A stretch of 64,000 nt of DNA, from assembly GCA_036675275.1 (NCBI GenBank), contig JAKFFG010000025.1:62001-126000 (forward strand). The letters run 5' to 3'. The number at the start of each line of letters is the position of its first letter. Position 1 is the stretch's first letter. The notes below the pieces were generated by a model, which was not told the origin of the DNA, did no database searches, and saw only the letters and a program-made list of their open reading frames with translations. The position numbers were made by a program, and so were the translations under genes. Shown here piece after piece: positions 8,538-16,870 of this stretch. The stretch is from Pollutimonas sp036675275. GTDB lineage: Bacteria > Pseudomonadota > Gammaproteobacteria > Burkholderiales > Burkholderiaceae_B.

Positions 8538-9206
8538 TTACGCTACGGTCAGCACCTTATAGCCCGATGCGAGACGCAGCGGGCTAGCCGTCAATGACTG
8601 AAGGTGCTCAAAGCTCATCCCTTCAACCATTGCGGTAACCAGCAAGCCATCATCCAGGACATCGATAATCGCCAGGTCGGTATAAATGCGATTTACCACT
8701 GCTTTACCCGTCAATGGATATGTACATTGAGGAACGATCTTCGGCTCACCGTGCTTGGTGACGTGTTCCATGGTCACAAATAGCTGCTTGGCGCCGGCAA
8801 CCAGGTCCATGGCGCCCCCCACAGCAGGTATTGTATCGGCCGCACCGGTGTCCCAGTTCGCAAGGTCGCCTGCGGCCGATACTTGAAAAGCACCAAGCAC
8901 GGTCAGGTCGAGATGGCCGCCGCGCATCATTGCAAAAGATACGACATGGTCGGTAATGGATGAGCCCGGCAACAGGCTTACAGGTTCTTTGCTGGCATTG
9001 ATGAGATCCAGATCCAGGGGCGCATCGGGATCGCCAGGACCCATACCCACAATACCGTTTTCGGTATGCAGGATGATGTCCTTGTCGCCGGGAAGGCATC
9101 CGGCGACAAGGGTTGGTATGCCTATGCCGAGATTGACATAGAACCCGTCCGGAATGTCGTTGGCGACCAGTCGGGCAATCTGGAGCCGCGTCAACTTATT
9201 AAGCAT
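8538..9206 (-). CDS. Family I CoA-transferase, subunit B
   Basis: Subunit B (222 residues) of a 3-oxoacid / 3-oxoadipate-type CoA-transferase. The catalytic glutamate is E49 in HTENGIVGMGP, the motif that forms the glutamyl-CoA thioester. VNLGIGIPTLV is near the N-terminus. ATG 9206 has AGGAAA 8 nt upstream and overlaps the end of subunit A by 8 bp, so expression is coupled. It is the last gene of the long leftward operon. The acid substrate is unknown; CoA could come from succinyl-CoA or acetyl-CoA. A longer in-frame start at 9290 would overlap subunit A deeply and is rejected. Confidence 0.9.
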   Translation of the reverse strand: MLNKLTRLQIARLVANDIPDGFYVNLGIGIPTLVAGCLPGDKDIILHTENGIVGMGPGDPDAPLDLDLINASKEPVSLLPGSSITDHVVSFAMMRGGHLDLTVLGAFQVSAAGDLANWDTGAADTIPAVGGAMDLVAGAKQLFVTMEHVTKHGEPKIVPQCTYPLTGKAVVNRIYTDLAIIDVLDDGLLVTAMVEGMSFEHLQSLTASPLRLASGYKVLTVA

Positions 9207-9891
9207 TTTTATTGTTTCCTGACTGAACGACTCGTTGAACAAATATTCCAGGCGTATCGACACGCTCCGGCTCGATGCCGCCCAGCTCAAGTATTTGGTC
9301 CACCTGGGCTATCGTCGTGGCGGCGGCCATTGCCATGACGGGCGCGAAATTTCGCCCCGCGTACCGATACGTCAAATTCCCCCAGCGGTCTCCGTGCAAC
9401 GCCTTGATCAGCGCAATGTCACCCTTCAACGGTGTCTCGAGTACATAGCCGATTCCGTCTATGACCCGGGTCTCCTTGCCCCTGGCAAGATCGGTATCGT
9501 AAGAAGTCGGTGTAAAAAAAGGCCCCATACCGGCAGCCGCCGCGCGCATGCGCTCGGCCATTGTTCCCTGGGGAACACATTCGAGCTCTATCTTGCCTGC
9601 GCGATAGCTATCGGCAAACGCGACCGCATTTGGCTGAGCCTTGTTCGACGAACGCGCAAACGAGCAAATCATTTTGCGCACGCGCCCCGCCGCAACAAGC
9701 TGGCTCAAGCCTATGAAACCATTACCCGCATTATTATTTACCACGACCAGGCCGGTGGCGCCCTGATCCAGCAAGGCGCAGATTAGCTCGGTAGGCACGC
9801 CCGACGCACCGAACCCGCCTATCAGTATCGTCGCTCCGTCCTGTACGCCAGATACTGCGTCCGCAAATGATTCAACGGTCTTATCAAGCAC
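9199..9891 (-). CDS. Family I CoA-transferase, subunit A
   Basis: Subunit A (230 residues), which forms the CoA-binding half of the heteromeric transferase. The family hallmark GGFGASGVPTELI is at about 25-37. VVNNNAGNG and GTMAERMRA follow, with a typical C-terminal half (GDIALIKALHGDRWGNLTYR). The start is GTG 9891, supported by AAGGAG 8 nt upstream. It begins 12 bp after the thiolase-like gene and overlaps subunit B by 8 bp. It may activate the substrate acid of this operon; that is inference from context. Confidence 0.9.
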   Translation of the reverse strand: MLDKTVESFADAVSGVQDGATILIGGFGASGVPTELICALLDQGATGLVVVNNNAGNGFIGLSQLVAAGRVRKMICSFARSSNKAQPNAVAFADSYRAGKIELECVPQGTMAERMRAAAAGMGPFFTPTSYDTDLARGKETRVIDGIGYVLETPLKGDIALIKALHGDRWGNLTYRYAGRNFAPVMAMAAATTIAQVDQILELGGIEPERVDTPGIFVQRVVQSGNNKNA

Positions 9892-9903
9892 AGCAGTACT
9901 CCT

Positions 9904-11079
9904 TCAGCACGAGGATTCGGTGGCAAGCACCGCAGTCGACTGGCTGGACAACGTTCCGCCATTGCCATGCACGAGTGCAAGTTCGGCGTCGGCAACCTGT
10001 CTTGCACCGCAGTCGCCGCGAAGCTGGCGAACCGCCTCAATCAACAGGAATATTCCATACATACCGGGATGTACGCAGGATAGCCCTCCACCATTCGTAT
10101 TGACCGGCAGGCGGCCGCCGGGCGCGATCGCCCCGTTTTCTACAAACGCACCGCCTTCGCCCTTCTTGCAGAAGCCCAGGTCTTCCAGGAAAAGAATGGG
10201 ATTGATCGTAAAGGCGTCGTACAACTGGACGACGTCGATATCCTTGACGGCTACGCCCGCCATGCTCAGCGCCCGCGCACCCGACTCGGCCGCCGCCGTC
10301 GTGGTGAGATCGGCCATCGATGAAATTTGCCTGTTCCACACCGCGGTAGCGCTGCCTCGAACATAAACCGGCTTGCGAGGAAGTTCTTTTGCCCTGTCCG
10401 ACCTCACCAGTACGTATGCGCCGGCTCCGTCGGTAACCAGGCAGCAATCGCGCACCGAAAGCGGGTCGGACACCATACGCGCGTTCAGCACATCGTCGAT
10501 CGAAAGCGGGTCCCGCATTACCGCCTCCGGGTTGAGCTGGGCCCACTTGCGCGCGGCCACAGCCACCTCCGCCAATTGCCGGCGTGTGGTTCCAAACTCA
10601 TGCATGTGCCGCTGCGCGGCCAGCGCGTATGAAGTAATAGGCTGTATTGGCGCGTATGGCTGCTCGAAAGGCTGCGGATCCAGCAGGCTTCTGGCCTTCA
10701 CGCCCTCTTTACGGCCAAACGTGGCGGTACGCTGCGTGCTGCCATAGCAGACCAGCACGGCATTGCATTGGCCGGATTCAAGCGCCAGGATAGACGGCAG
10801 CAAATGAGCCAGAAAGCTGGATCCGCCCAGCATCGTGCTTTCAATGAACTGGGGACGCAGTCCCAGGTATTCCACGACAGGCATGCCCCACATCGTGGCA
10901 GACGAACTGCAGGTGGCCACACCGTCGATATCGCGCATGGTCAAGCCGGCATCCGCAACCGCCCTGGTGGCGGCCTGCCCAAGGATCTCGAGCTCTGTAT
11001 AGCCATGGGCTTCGCCAAGGCCGGCCACTCCGATTCCGGCAATTGCAACCCTGGAACGCACTGCATCAAGCATTTTCAT
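9904..11079 (-). CDS. Thiolase-fold protein (SCP2-thiolase / Ltp2-like) lacking the nucleophile Cys
   Basis: A 391-residue protein of the SCP-x / lipid-transfer thiolase branch. The fold is indicated by IDGVATCSSSA near the N-terminus, VQLYDAFTINPILFLEDLGF at about 284-303, NTNGGGLSCVHPGMYG with H337, and a C-terminal VHGNGG. At the position of the usual nucleophilic cysteine the sequence is TMLGGSSF (about 82-89), so that Cys appears to be missing, as in the Ltp2 retro-aldolases. Its ATG overlaps the stop of the DUF35 gene by 4 bp (ATGA). Ltp2-type proteins work in complex with a DUF35 partner, so an aldolase role is possible; a degraded thiolase is the alternative. Confidence 0.82.
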   Translation of the reverse strand: MKMLDAVRSRVAIAGIGVAGLGEAHGYTELEILGQAATRAVADAGLTMRDIDGVATCSSSATMWGMPVVEYLGLRPQFIESTMLGGSSFLAHLLPSILALESGQCNAVLVCYGSTQRTATFGRKEGVKARSLLDPQPFEQPYAPIQPITSYALAAQRHMHEFGTTRRQLAEVAVAARKWAQLNPEAVMRDPLSIDDVLNARMVSDPLSVRDCCLVTDGAGAYVLVRSDRAKELPRKPVYVRGSATAVWNRQISSMADLTTTAAAESGARALSMAGVAVKDIDVVQLYDAFTINPILFLEDLGFCKKGEGGAFVENGAIAPGGRLPVNTNGGGLSCVHPGMYGIFLLIEAVRQLRGDCGARQVADAELALVHGNGGTLSSQSTAVLATESSC

Positions 11080-11474
11080 GATCTTCCCTCAGCGTGGAAA
11101 ACGACGACTCCCTGGCCGTCCTGGTCGATGACCCGAGCCGACACTTCCATACCGATTTTCAGCTCATCGGGGGCAAGGTCTTCGACACGGCTCATCAGGC
11201 GCACGCCTTCCTCAAGTTCAATGAGCACCACGTTGTAGTCGCCGCCAAGCTCCGGCTTTTTGTGCACCACGCTGAATGAATACACCGTTCCTTTGCCGCT
11301 GGGACTGACCCACCCCAGCGTGGTCGAACCGCAATGCAGGCAAAGGACGCGCGGATAAAACTGGTGCCGAAGACACGCCTGGCAGCGCTGGATTTCAAAT
11401 ATCCCCTGGTTCAATCTTGAAAAGTAGCGGGCCTGCGGACCGGAAGATTCCGCAGCACTGTTCTGTTCATCCAT
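11076..11474 (-). CDS. DUF35 (zinc ribbon plus OB-fold) acyl-CoA-associated protein
   Basis: A 132-residue protein with a rubredoxin-like zinc ribbon (CQACLRHQFYPRVLCLHC, four cysteines at about 34-51) followed by an OB-fold (GKGTVYSFSVVHK to the C-terminus). DUF35 proteins pair with thiolase-fold enzymes in steroid and acyl-CoA degradation. ATG 11474 is preferred because it has GAGGT five nucleotides upstream and gives the usual family length; the open frame runs further upstream with no family resemblance. Its stop overlaps the thiolase-like start by 4 bp, implying a stoichiometric complex. Confidence 0.85.
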   Translation of the reverse strand: MDEQNSAAESSGPQARYFSRLNQGIFEIQRCQACLRHQFYPRVLCLHCGSTTLGWVSPSGKGTVYSFSVVHKKPELGGDYNVVLIELEEGVRLMSRVEDLAPDELKIGMEVSARVIDQDGQGVVVFHAEGRS

Positions 11475-11535
11475 CTTTACCTCATTTCTTTTGTCAGTAA
11501 GTTCGGCTTGTCTTGAACGCCGGTCACGGCTGAAA

Positions 11536-13626
11536 CTACAAGTCGGAAAAACGACGGCCGCTCTTGGCGAGTTCCCTGAGTAAAGGGGCCGGCTCCCAGA
11601 GTTCACCGTGCTGCTCATGAAAACGCTCGATCGTTGCCAGAACCTTGGGTAATCCCACTGTATCCGCATAGAACATTGGCCCCCCGCGAAACACAGGGAA
11701 GCCATAACCGGCCACATAGATCACATCGATATCGGAAGCCCGTTGAGCAATACCTTCTTGAAGAATGCGCGCCCCTTCATTGACCAAGGCATACATCGTC
11801 CGCTGGATGATTTCTTCTTCACTGATCTCGCGCCGTTCGATGCCCGCCTCCTGGGCGCACTCGGCAATCAAGACGTCAATGGCCGGATCGGGTATGGGCG
11901 TACGGCTACCGGCGTCATAGCGATAGAACCCGGCACCGGTTTTTTGCCCCAGGCGGCCCTGCTCGCAAATCCGATCTGCTACTCGGCTATAGCGTATGTG
12001 AGCGGGCCTTGTCGGCGCCATGCGCTTGCGCGCAGCCCAACTGATATCCAGCCCTGCCATGTCGCCCATTTGCAAGGGGCCCATCGCCATGCCGAAACGC
12101 CTCAGCGCACCATCCACCTGTTCCGGGGTAGCTCCTTCTTCCAGAAGAAAATGCCCTTCGCGCGTGTAGGGACTGACCATGCGATTGCCAACAAAGCCGT
12201 CGCACACGCCCACGAGAACCGGAATCTTTCCCAGTTTTTTAGCGAAGGCAAACAGCGTGGCTATCACTTCTTTTGAAGTCAGATCACCTTGCACGACTTC
12301 CAGCAGGCGCATGACGTTCGCGGGACTGAAGAAATGGGTTCCAATTACCTGGGAAGGTTTCGATGTGGACGCTGCCAGCTCATTGATGTCAAGACGCGAT
12401 GTATTGGAAGCAAGAATGGTGTCGGGCCGGCAAACAGCATCCAGCTTGGAAAAGATTTCTTTCTTGACATCCATGTCTTCGAACGCGGCCTCAACCACCA
12501 GATCGACATCCGCCAGTGCGCCATAGTCCAGCGAACGGCTTATCAAAGCGAGACGCGCGTTCATGTCGGACTCGCTCAACTTCCCGCGTTTCATGCTTGA
12601 CGCATAGTTGCCGTTGATTGCTTCCCAGCCACGATCCAGGCCGGCCTGGTCACGCTCGATCATCACGACCGGTATCCCGGCGTTCGCTATGCTCATGGCG
12701 ATTCCGCTACCCATCGTGCCGGCGCCAATCACACCCACCTTGCGGATTGTTATCAAATCCGCCTTGGCGTCCGGCAGCTTCAAGGCGGCACGCTCGGCAA
12801 AGAATATATGGCGTTGCGCTTTGGACTGATCGCCGTTGACAAGGAATTGAAAGCGCTCCCGCTCAAACGCCAAGCCTTCGTCCAGATCTGAAGTGAGCGT
12901 TTTCTCGATGCATGCTATGCATTCCAGGGGCGCGACACATCCCCGGTAGCGCCTGGCGGCCTGTTTACGCGCTTCGTCGAAGACCTCGCCATCGACGGGT
13001 TTACTGATTGGCGCGCGCGACAAACGCGGCAAGGCGTCTGTTTGAACGGAAGCCTCAAGCGCCAGACGGCATGCTTCCGGCACAAGATCGCTCTGCACGA
13101 CTTTATCGACCAGCCCCAGGGAACAAGCTTTGGCAGCATCTATCGAGTCGCCTCCGGCCACAATGTCGAGCGCGGGCTTTATACCTATCAAACGCGGGAG
13201 CCGCTGTGTACCGCCCGCACCAGGCAATATTCCAAGCTTCACCTCCGGCAGGCCGAAAGACGCCTTCGCTTGCGCCACACGATGATGACAACCCAAGGCC
13301 AACTCCAGGCCACCGCCCAATGCCGCCCCGTGTATCGCAGCGACAACCGGCTTGGGAGAGCTTTCCAGCTGCTCGATAATCGCGCGCAAGCTTGGCTCTT
13401 GCCGGGACATGGGCGTGTTGAATTCACGTATATCGGCCCCGCAGGAGAAAAACTTTCCCGCGCCCGTAATGACGATCGCGCTGATCGCGGGATTTTCAAT
13501 TGCTTCATCCAGCGCTTTGCCCAAGGCCATCCTTACTCCGCTGCCAATACCATTCACGGGCGGATTATCAATGGTCAGGACGGCCACGGTCCCCTGAGGA
13601 AAAGTCTCGGTATGCGAAGCAATCAT
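11536..13626 (-). CDS. Bifunctional enoyl-CoA hydratase / 3-hydroxyacyl-CoA dehydrogenase (FadB/FadJ-like)
   Basis: A 696-residue beta-oxidation protein. The N-terminal crotonase domain (1-190) has the oxyanion-hole segment FFSCGADIREF and both acid-bearing motifs, GGGLELALGCHHRVA and FGLPEVKLGILPGAGGTQRLPRL. The NAD-binding domain starts near 295 (VGVIGAGTMGSGIAMSIANAG). Catalytic His and Glu fit IGTHFFSPANVMRLLEVVQG. C-terminal 3HCDH domains complete it (GFVGNRMVSPY, VDGALRRFGMAMGP). It would hydrate and oxidise the enoyl-CoA made in this pathway. It lies 2 bp after the biotin carrier gene. No acyl-CoA dehydrogenase is encoded nearby. Confidence 0.93.
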   Translation of the reverse strand: MIASHTETFPQGTVAVLTIDNPPVNGIGSGVRMALGKALDEAIENPAISAIVITGAGKFFSCGADIREFNTPMSRQEPSLRAIIEQLESSPKPVVAAIHGAALGGGLELALGCHHRVAQAKASFGLPEVKLGILPGAGGTQRLPRLIGIKPALDIVAGGDSIDAAKACSLGLVDKVVQSDLVPEACRLALEASVQTDALPRLSRAPISKPVDGEVFDEARKQAARRYRGCVAPLECIACIEKTLTSDLDEGLAFERERFQFLVNGDQSKAQRHIFFAERAALKLPDAKADLITIRKVGVIGAGTMGSGIAMSIANAGIPVVMIERDQAGLDRGWEAINGNYASSMKRGKLSESDMNARLALISRSLDYGALADVDLVVEAAFEDMDVKKEIFSKLDAVCRPDTILASNTSRLDINELAASTSKPSQVIGTHFFSPANVMRLLEVVQGDLTSKEVIATLFAFAKKLGKIPVLVGVCDGFVGNRMVSPYTREGHFLLEEGATPEQVDGALRRFGMAMGPLQMGDMAGLDISWAARKRMAPTRPAHIRYSRVADRICEQGRLGQKTGAGFYRYDAGSRTPIPDPAIDVLIAECAQEAGIERREISEEEIIQRTMYALVNEGARILQEGIAQRASDIDVIYVAGYGFPVFRGGPMFYADTVGLPKVLATIERFHEQHGELWEPAPLLRELAKSGRRFSDL

Positions 13627-13628
13627 GG

Positions 13629-13847
13629 CTAGGCCTCCAGCTCGATAATGACCTGTCCTTCCTCAACGCTCTCATCGACTGCAATCGCAACAGCTGTCAC
13701 CGTGCCGGCATATTCAGTGCTAACGGGAATCTCCATTTTCATCGACTCTATTTTCGCTACATCGTCGCCGACATTGATCTTGCTGCCCACCTGTACAAGT
13801 ATCTCCAAGACGCGCCCTGTTACCGTTGCCTCGATCTTCTCCATCAT
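13629..13847 (-). CDS. Free-standing biotin carboxyl carrier protein
   Basis: A 72-residue biotinyl domain with the biotinylation motif ESMKMEI (K37) and the matching hairpin half near the C-terminus (VEEGQVIIEL). It carries carboxybiotin between the biotin carboxylase and the carboxyltransferase encoded just upstream. Two ATGs are in tandem (13847 and 13844); AGGAG is 3 nt and 6 nt upstream respectively, so the second may be the real start. A separate short carrier is unusual here, because most acyl-CoA carboxylases of this type fuse it to the biotin carboxylase. Confidence 0.9.
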   Translation of the reverse strand: MMEKIEATVTGRVLEILVQVGSKINVGDDVAKIESMKMEIPVSTEYAGTVTAVAIAVDESVEEGQVIIELEA

Positions 13848-13873
13848 GTGCTCCTGTTCGTTAGATTGGTTTG

Positions 13874-15241
13874 TTACGCGCTGTGTTCAGCAAGCATGCG
13901 TTGAACGATATCGGTCGATATCCTTCCTTGGCCGAAATCCTCGTCAGCCAGGAGACGCAAGATAAAAGGAATGTTCGTTTTCAGCCCTTCAATGCGGAAT
14001 GCTTCGAGCGCCGCAGTCAATCGCTGAATGGCCTCGGCCCGGCTATCAGCTTTTGCAATCACCTTGGCCAGCATCGGATCATAATGACTCGTCACTCGCG
14101 AGCCTTGCTGGTAGCCAGTTTCAACACGTATACCTTGCATTCGCGGTGGCTGGAACTCTTTGAGCAATCCGGGCGACGGCAGGAATCGTACAGAGTCCTC
14201 CGCATAGACCCGCGCTTCGATGGCACAACCCTGGACTGCTATGGTTTGCGGCAACACATCGTCTATGCGCTCGCCGCGAGCCAGCCTGATCTGTGCGGTC
14301 ACCAGGTCAACGCCCGTCACTTCTTCGGTGACGGCATGCTCGACCTGCAATCGCGTGTTCATTTCCAGAAATGAAAATCCCCGTTCAGGCGTGTACAGCA
14401 TCTCTACTGTTCCGATAACGTCGTAGCGCATGGCGGTCAATATCGACTCGAGCTGCGCTGCCATGGCCTGCACGGCCTGGCGGTCAAGTGCTGGTGCCGG
14501 CGCCTCTTCCACTACTTTTTGATGCCGCCTTTGCGTTGAGCAATCCCGCTCAAAAAGGCAGCGTACGCCGCCGTGGCGATCGGCCAGAAACTGGAACTCG
14601 ATATGGCGCGGTGCCTGGATCAATTGCTCGAGGTATAGATCGGCACGGCCGAAGCTGCGCTCGGCGATGGCCCGGGCGCGCTTCCATTCGGACTCCACCT
14701 GATCGATGCTGTGCAAGGGCAACATGCCTATCCCGCCCCCGCCAGCAGCCGGCTTGATAAGCAATGGGAATCCCAGCGCCTGGGCGACATGGCGGACATG
14801 GTCCAGGTCATCGCCCAGCACGTCGCTGCTTTGCACCATGGGCATGCCGTGCAAACGCATGGCGTCACGCGCCTGGGTCTTGTGTCCCAGCATACGGATC
14901 AGCGCAGGAGACGGGCCTATAAAGCACAGGCCGGCGTCCTCCACCTTCTGTGCAAAATCAGCGTTTTCGGATAGAAAGCCATAGCCCGGATGCACGCCGT
15001 CGGCGCCGGACTGCCTGGCGGCATCCAGCAACGCCTGCTGATTCAAGTAGCTTTGCATGGGAGACGACGGCCCGATGCACACCGCGGCATCGGCTTCCTT
15101 GATATAAGGAAGATCCTTATCCGCTTCGGAATAGACGACGACGGATTCGATATCCAGCTTGCGCAGCGCTCGAATGACGCGGCCTGCAACTGCGCCCCGA
15201 TTGGCGATTAATACGCGCTTCAGTGTTGTGATATGCGGCAT
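13874..15241 (-). CDS. Biotin carboxylase subunit of an acyl-CoA carboxylase
   Basis: ATP-grasp enzyme of 455 residues that carboxylates biotin. The N-domain has KRVLIANRGAVAGRVIRAL; HPGYGFLSEN is at about 81-90; the ATP-binding glycine loop is KPAAGGGGIGM; and the catalytic region has FLEMNTRLQVEHAVTEEVTGVDLV. The length equals AccC and lacks the biotinyl extension seen in propionyl- and methylcrotonyl-CoA carboxylase alpha chains, matching the separate carrier gene downstream. ATG 15241 is 2 bp after the carboxyltransferase stop. A housekeeping AccC role is unlikely given the catabolic neighbours. Confidence 0.93.
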   Translation of the reverse strand: MPHITTLKRVLIANRGAVAGRVIRALRKLDIESVVVYSEADKDLPYIKEADAAVCIGPSSPMQSYLNQQALLDAARQSGADGVHPGYGFLSENADFAQKVEDAGLCFIGPSPALIRMLGHKTQARDAMRLHGMPMVQSSDVLGDDLDHVRHVAQALGFPLLIKPAAGGGGIGMLPLHSIDQVESEWKRARAIAERSFGRADLYLEQLIQAPRHIEFQFLADRHGGVRCLFERDCSTQRRHQKVVEEAPAPALDRQAVQAMAAQLESILTAMRYDVIGTVEMLYTPERGFSFLEMNTRLQVEHAVTEEVTGVDLVTAQIRLARGERIDDVLPQTIAVQGCAIEARVYAEDSVRFLPSPGLLKEFQPPRMQGIRVETGYQQGSRVTSHYDPMLAKVIAKADSRAEAIQRLTAALEAFRIEGLKTNIPFILRLLADEDFGQGRISTDIVQRMLAEHSA

Positions 15242-15243
15242 AG

Positions 15244-16791
15244 TCAGGGCCTGAATCCAAATCCACGAGGGCCGCTGCCACGCAATGGCGCCACCACATC
15301 GACGAATTCTTCCAGCAATGATCGTGTCTGGACCGGATCGATAATGTCCTCGATAACGAAAGCTTCGGCACTACGAAAGGGAGAAGTCAGTGCATGAACC
15401 CGCTGTTCAATCTCCGCCCTCTTCGCTGCGGGATCATCGGCTGCTTCGATCTCACGCTTGTATGCCACCTCGAGGCCACCTTCTATAGGCAGCGAGCCCC
15501 ATTGTGCGGAGGGCCACGCGTAGCGGAAATTGAATCGCCCGTCGCTTTGATGACCGCCAGCCGCCACGCCGAACGCTTTTCGAATAATGAACGTGCACCA
15601 TGGAACCGAGGATTGAGCCACGGCAGTCAGCGCCCGGACACCGTAGCGCATGGCCCCCTCTTTCTCGGCATTCAGTCCTATCTGGAATCCGGGCACATCA
15701 ACCAGGTTCACAACAGGCAAGTGAAATATTTCGGCGATATCGAGCATCCGGATGAATTTCTCGGATGACTGCTTATCCCATGCGCCCCCGTAATAATAGG
15801 GATCGCTGGCAAACATGACTACTGGCCAGCCGCTTATGCGCGCCAGGCCGACGATTAATGAGCGCCCCCATTTGCTTCCAATTTCCATGAAAGAGCCCTG
15901 ATCCACCAAGGACTCTACGATCGGACGCATCTTGTATACCAAGCGCGACTCCGACGGGATAGCTGAACGCAGCCAGTTGTAATCCGCCGATGCCGGCGGC
16001 AGGGGCTGCGCACGCGGGGCCTCTTCATGCACGGAGCGCGGAAGATAAGAAAGGAAACGACGCGCACGATCGAAGCCCTGTTCCTCAGTAGCGACCTCGT
16101 CATCCACCACGCCATTGCGTGCGTGTATGGTGCTTCCCCCGAGCTCATTCTTGTCCAATACCTGGCCGATGCGTGCCACGACCGGAGGCCCTGCTATAAA
16201 CAACTGCGACGTGTTCTTGACCATCACCGAATAGTGGCTGGTGGCCACCCGGGCGGCCCCAAGGCCGGCGACGGAACCCAAAGCCAGCGATACCACAGGC
16301 ACCGTGGCAAGGTTTTGCGCCATGGCAGGCCACATCCGCAACTTGGGCAGCAAGGAATACCCTTTCGTCTCGATGTTTTTGACCGACCCACCACCACCAG
16401 TGCCGTCGACTAGCCTGACCAGCGGTAGGCGCAGGTCACGCGCCATGCATTCGGATGCCAGCAGCTTGTCCCCGACCGCGCCGTCGTTGGCGCCGCCCCG
16501 GACCGTGAAGTCATCGGCGGCAACGACAATGGGGCGGCCTTCCACACGCGCACGGCCAGTAAGAAAATTGGATGGCGTCAGATCGACCAGTGTGCCGTGC
16601 TCGTCGTATTCTCCGCTGCCTGTCAGCGCGCCCACTTCCCTGAATGAACCGGGGTCCACCAATCGTTCAATGCGCTCACGCACGGGCAGCCTGCCCATCC
16701 CGCGATGCCGTTCAACTTTCTCGGGCCCGCCCATCTTTTCCGCCAGCTTTCTGCGTAGCGCAAGTTCATCCAGCTCTTTCTGCCAAGACAT
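15244..16791 (-). CDS. Acyl-CoA carboxylase carboxyltransferase subunit (PccB/MccB-like)
   Basis: A 515-residue carboxyltransferase with both N and C lobes, transferring CO2 from biotin to an acyl-CoA. N-lobe features include RVEGRPIVVAADDFTVRGG, with DGTGGGGSVKN at the substrate side. C-lobe features include NLVDVPGFQIGLNAEKEGAMRYG, AFGVAAGGH and AWPSAQWGSLPIEGG. The length and motifs match propionyl-, methylcrotonyl- and geranyl-CoA carboxylase beta chains; the sequence alone does not settle the substrate. ATG 16791 has GAGGAG 7 nt upstream. It is the first enzyme gene after the Bug receptor. Confidence 0.92.
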   Translation of the reverse strand: MSWQKELDELALRRKLAEKMGGPEKVERHRGMGRLPVRERIERLVDPGSFREVGALTGSGEYDEHGTLVDLTPSNFLTGRARVEGRPIVVAADDFTVRGGANDGAVGDKLLASECMARDLRLPLVRLVDGTGGGGSVKNIETKGYSLLPKLRMWPAMAQNLATVPVVSLALGSVAGLGAARVATSHYSVMVKNTSQLFIAGPPVVARIGQVLDKNELGGSTIHARNGVVDDEVATEEQGFDRARRFLSYLPRSVHEEAPRAQPLPPASADYNWLRSAIPSESRLVYKMRPIVESLVDQGSFMEIGSKWGRSLIVGLARISGWPVVMFASDPYYYGGAWDKQSSEKFIRMLDIAEIFHLPVVNLVDVPGFQIGLNAEKEGAMRYGVRALTAVAQSSVPWCTFIIRKAFGVAAGGHQSDGRFNFRYAWPSAQWGSLPIEGGLEVAYKREIEAADDPAAKRAEIEQRVHALTSPFRSAEAFVIEDIIDPVQTRSLLEEFVDVVAPLRGSGPRGFGFRP

Positions 16792-16870
16792 CCAATACTC
16801 CTCAATACAAAGATTCGGAACGAAGGCGCAGGGATCTCCGCCACCGTGCCGGCCACTGTTCCTCTTGGTT

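Noticed and set aside
11474..11717. Longer N-terminus for the DUF35 protein
   Set aside because: It would overlap the FadB-like gene and adds 81 residues without family resemblance; ATG 11474 has a good SD.
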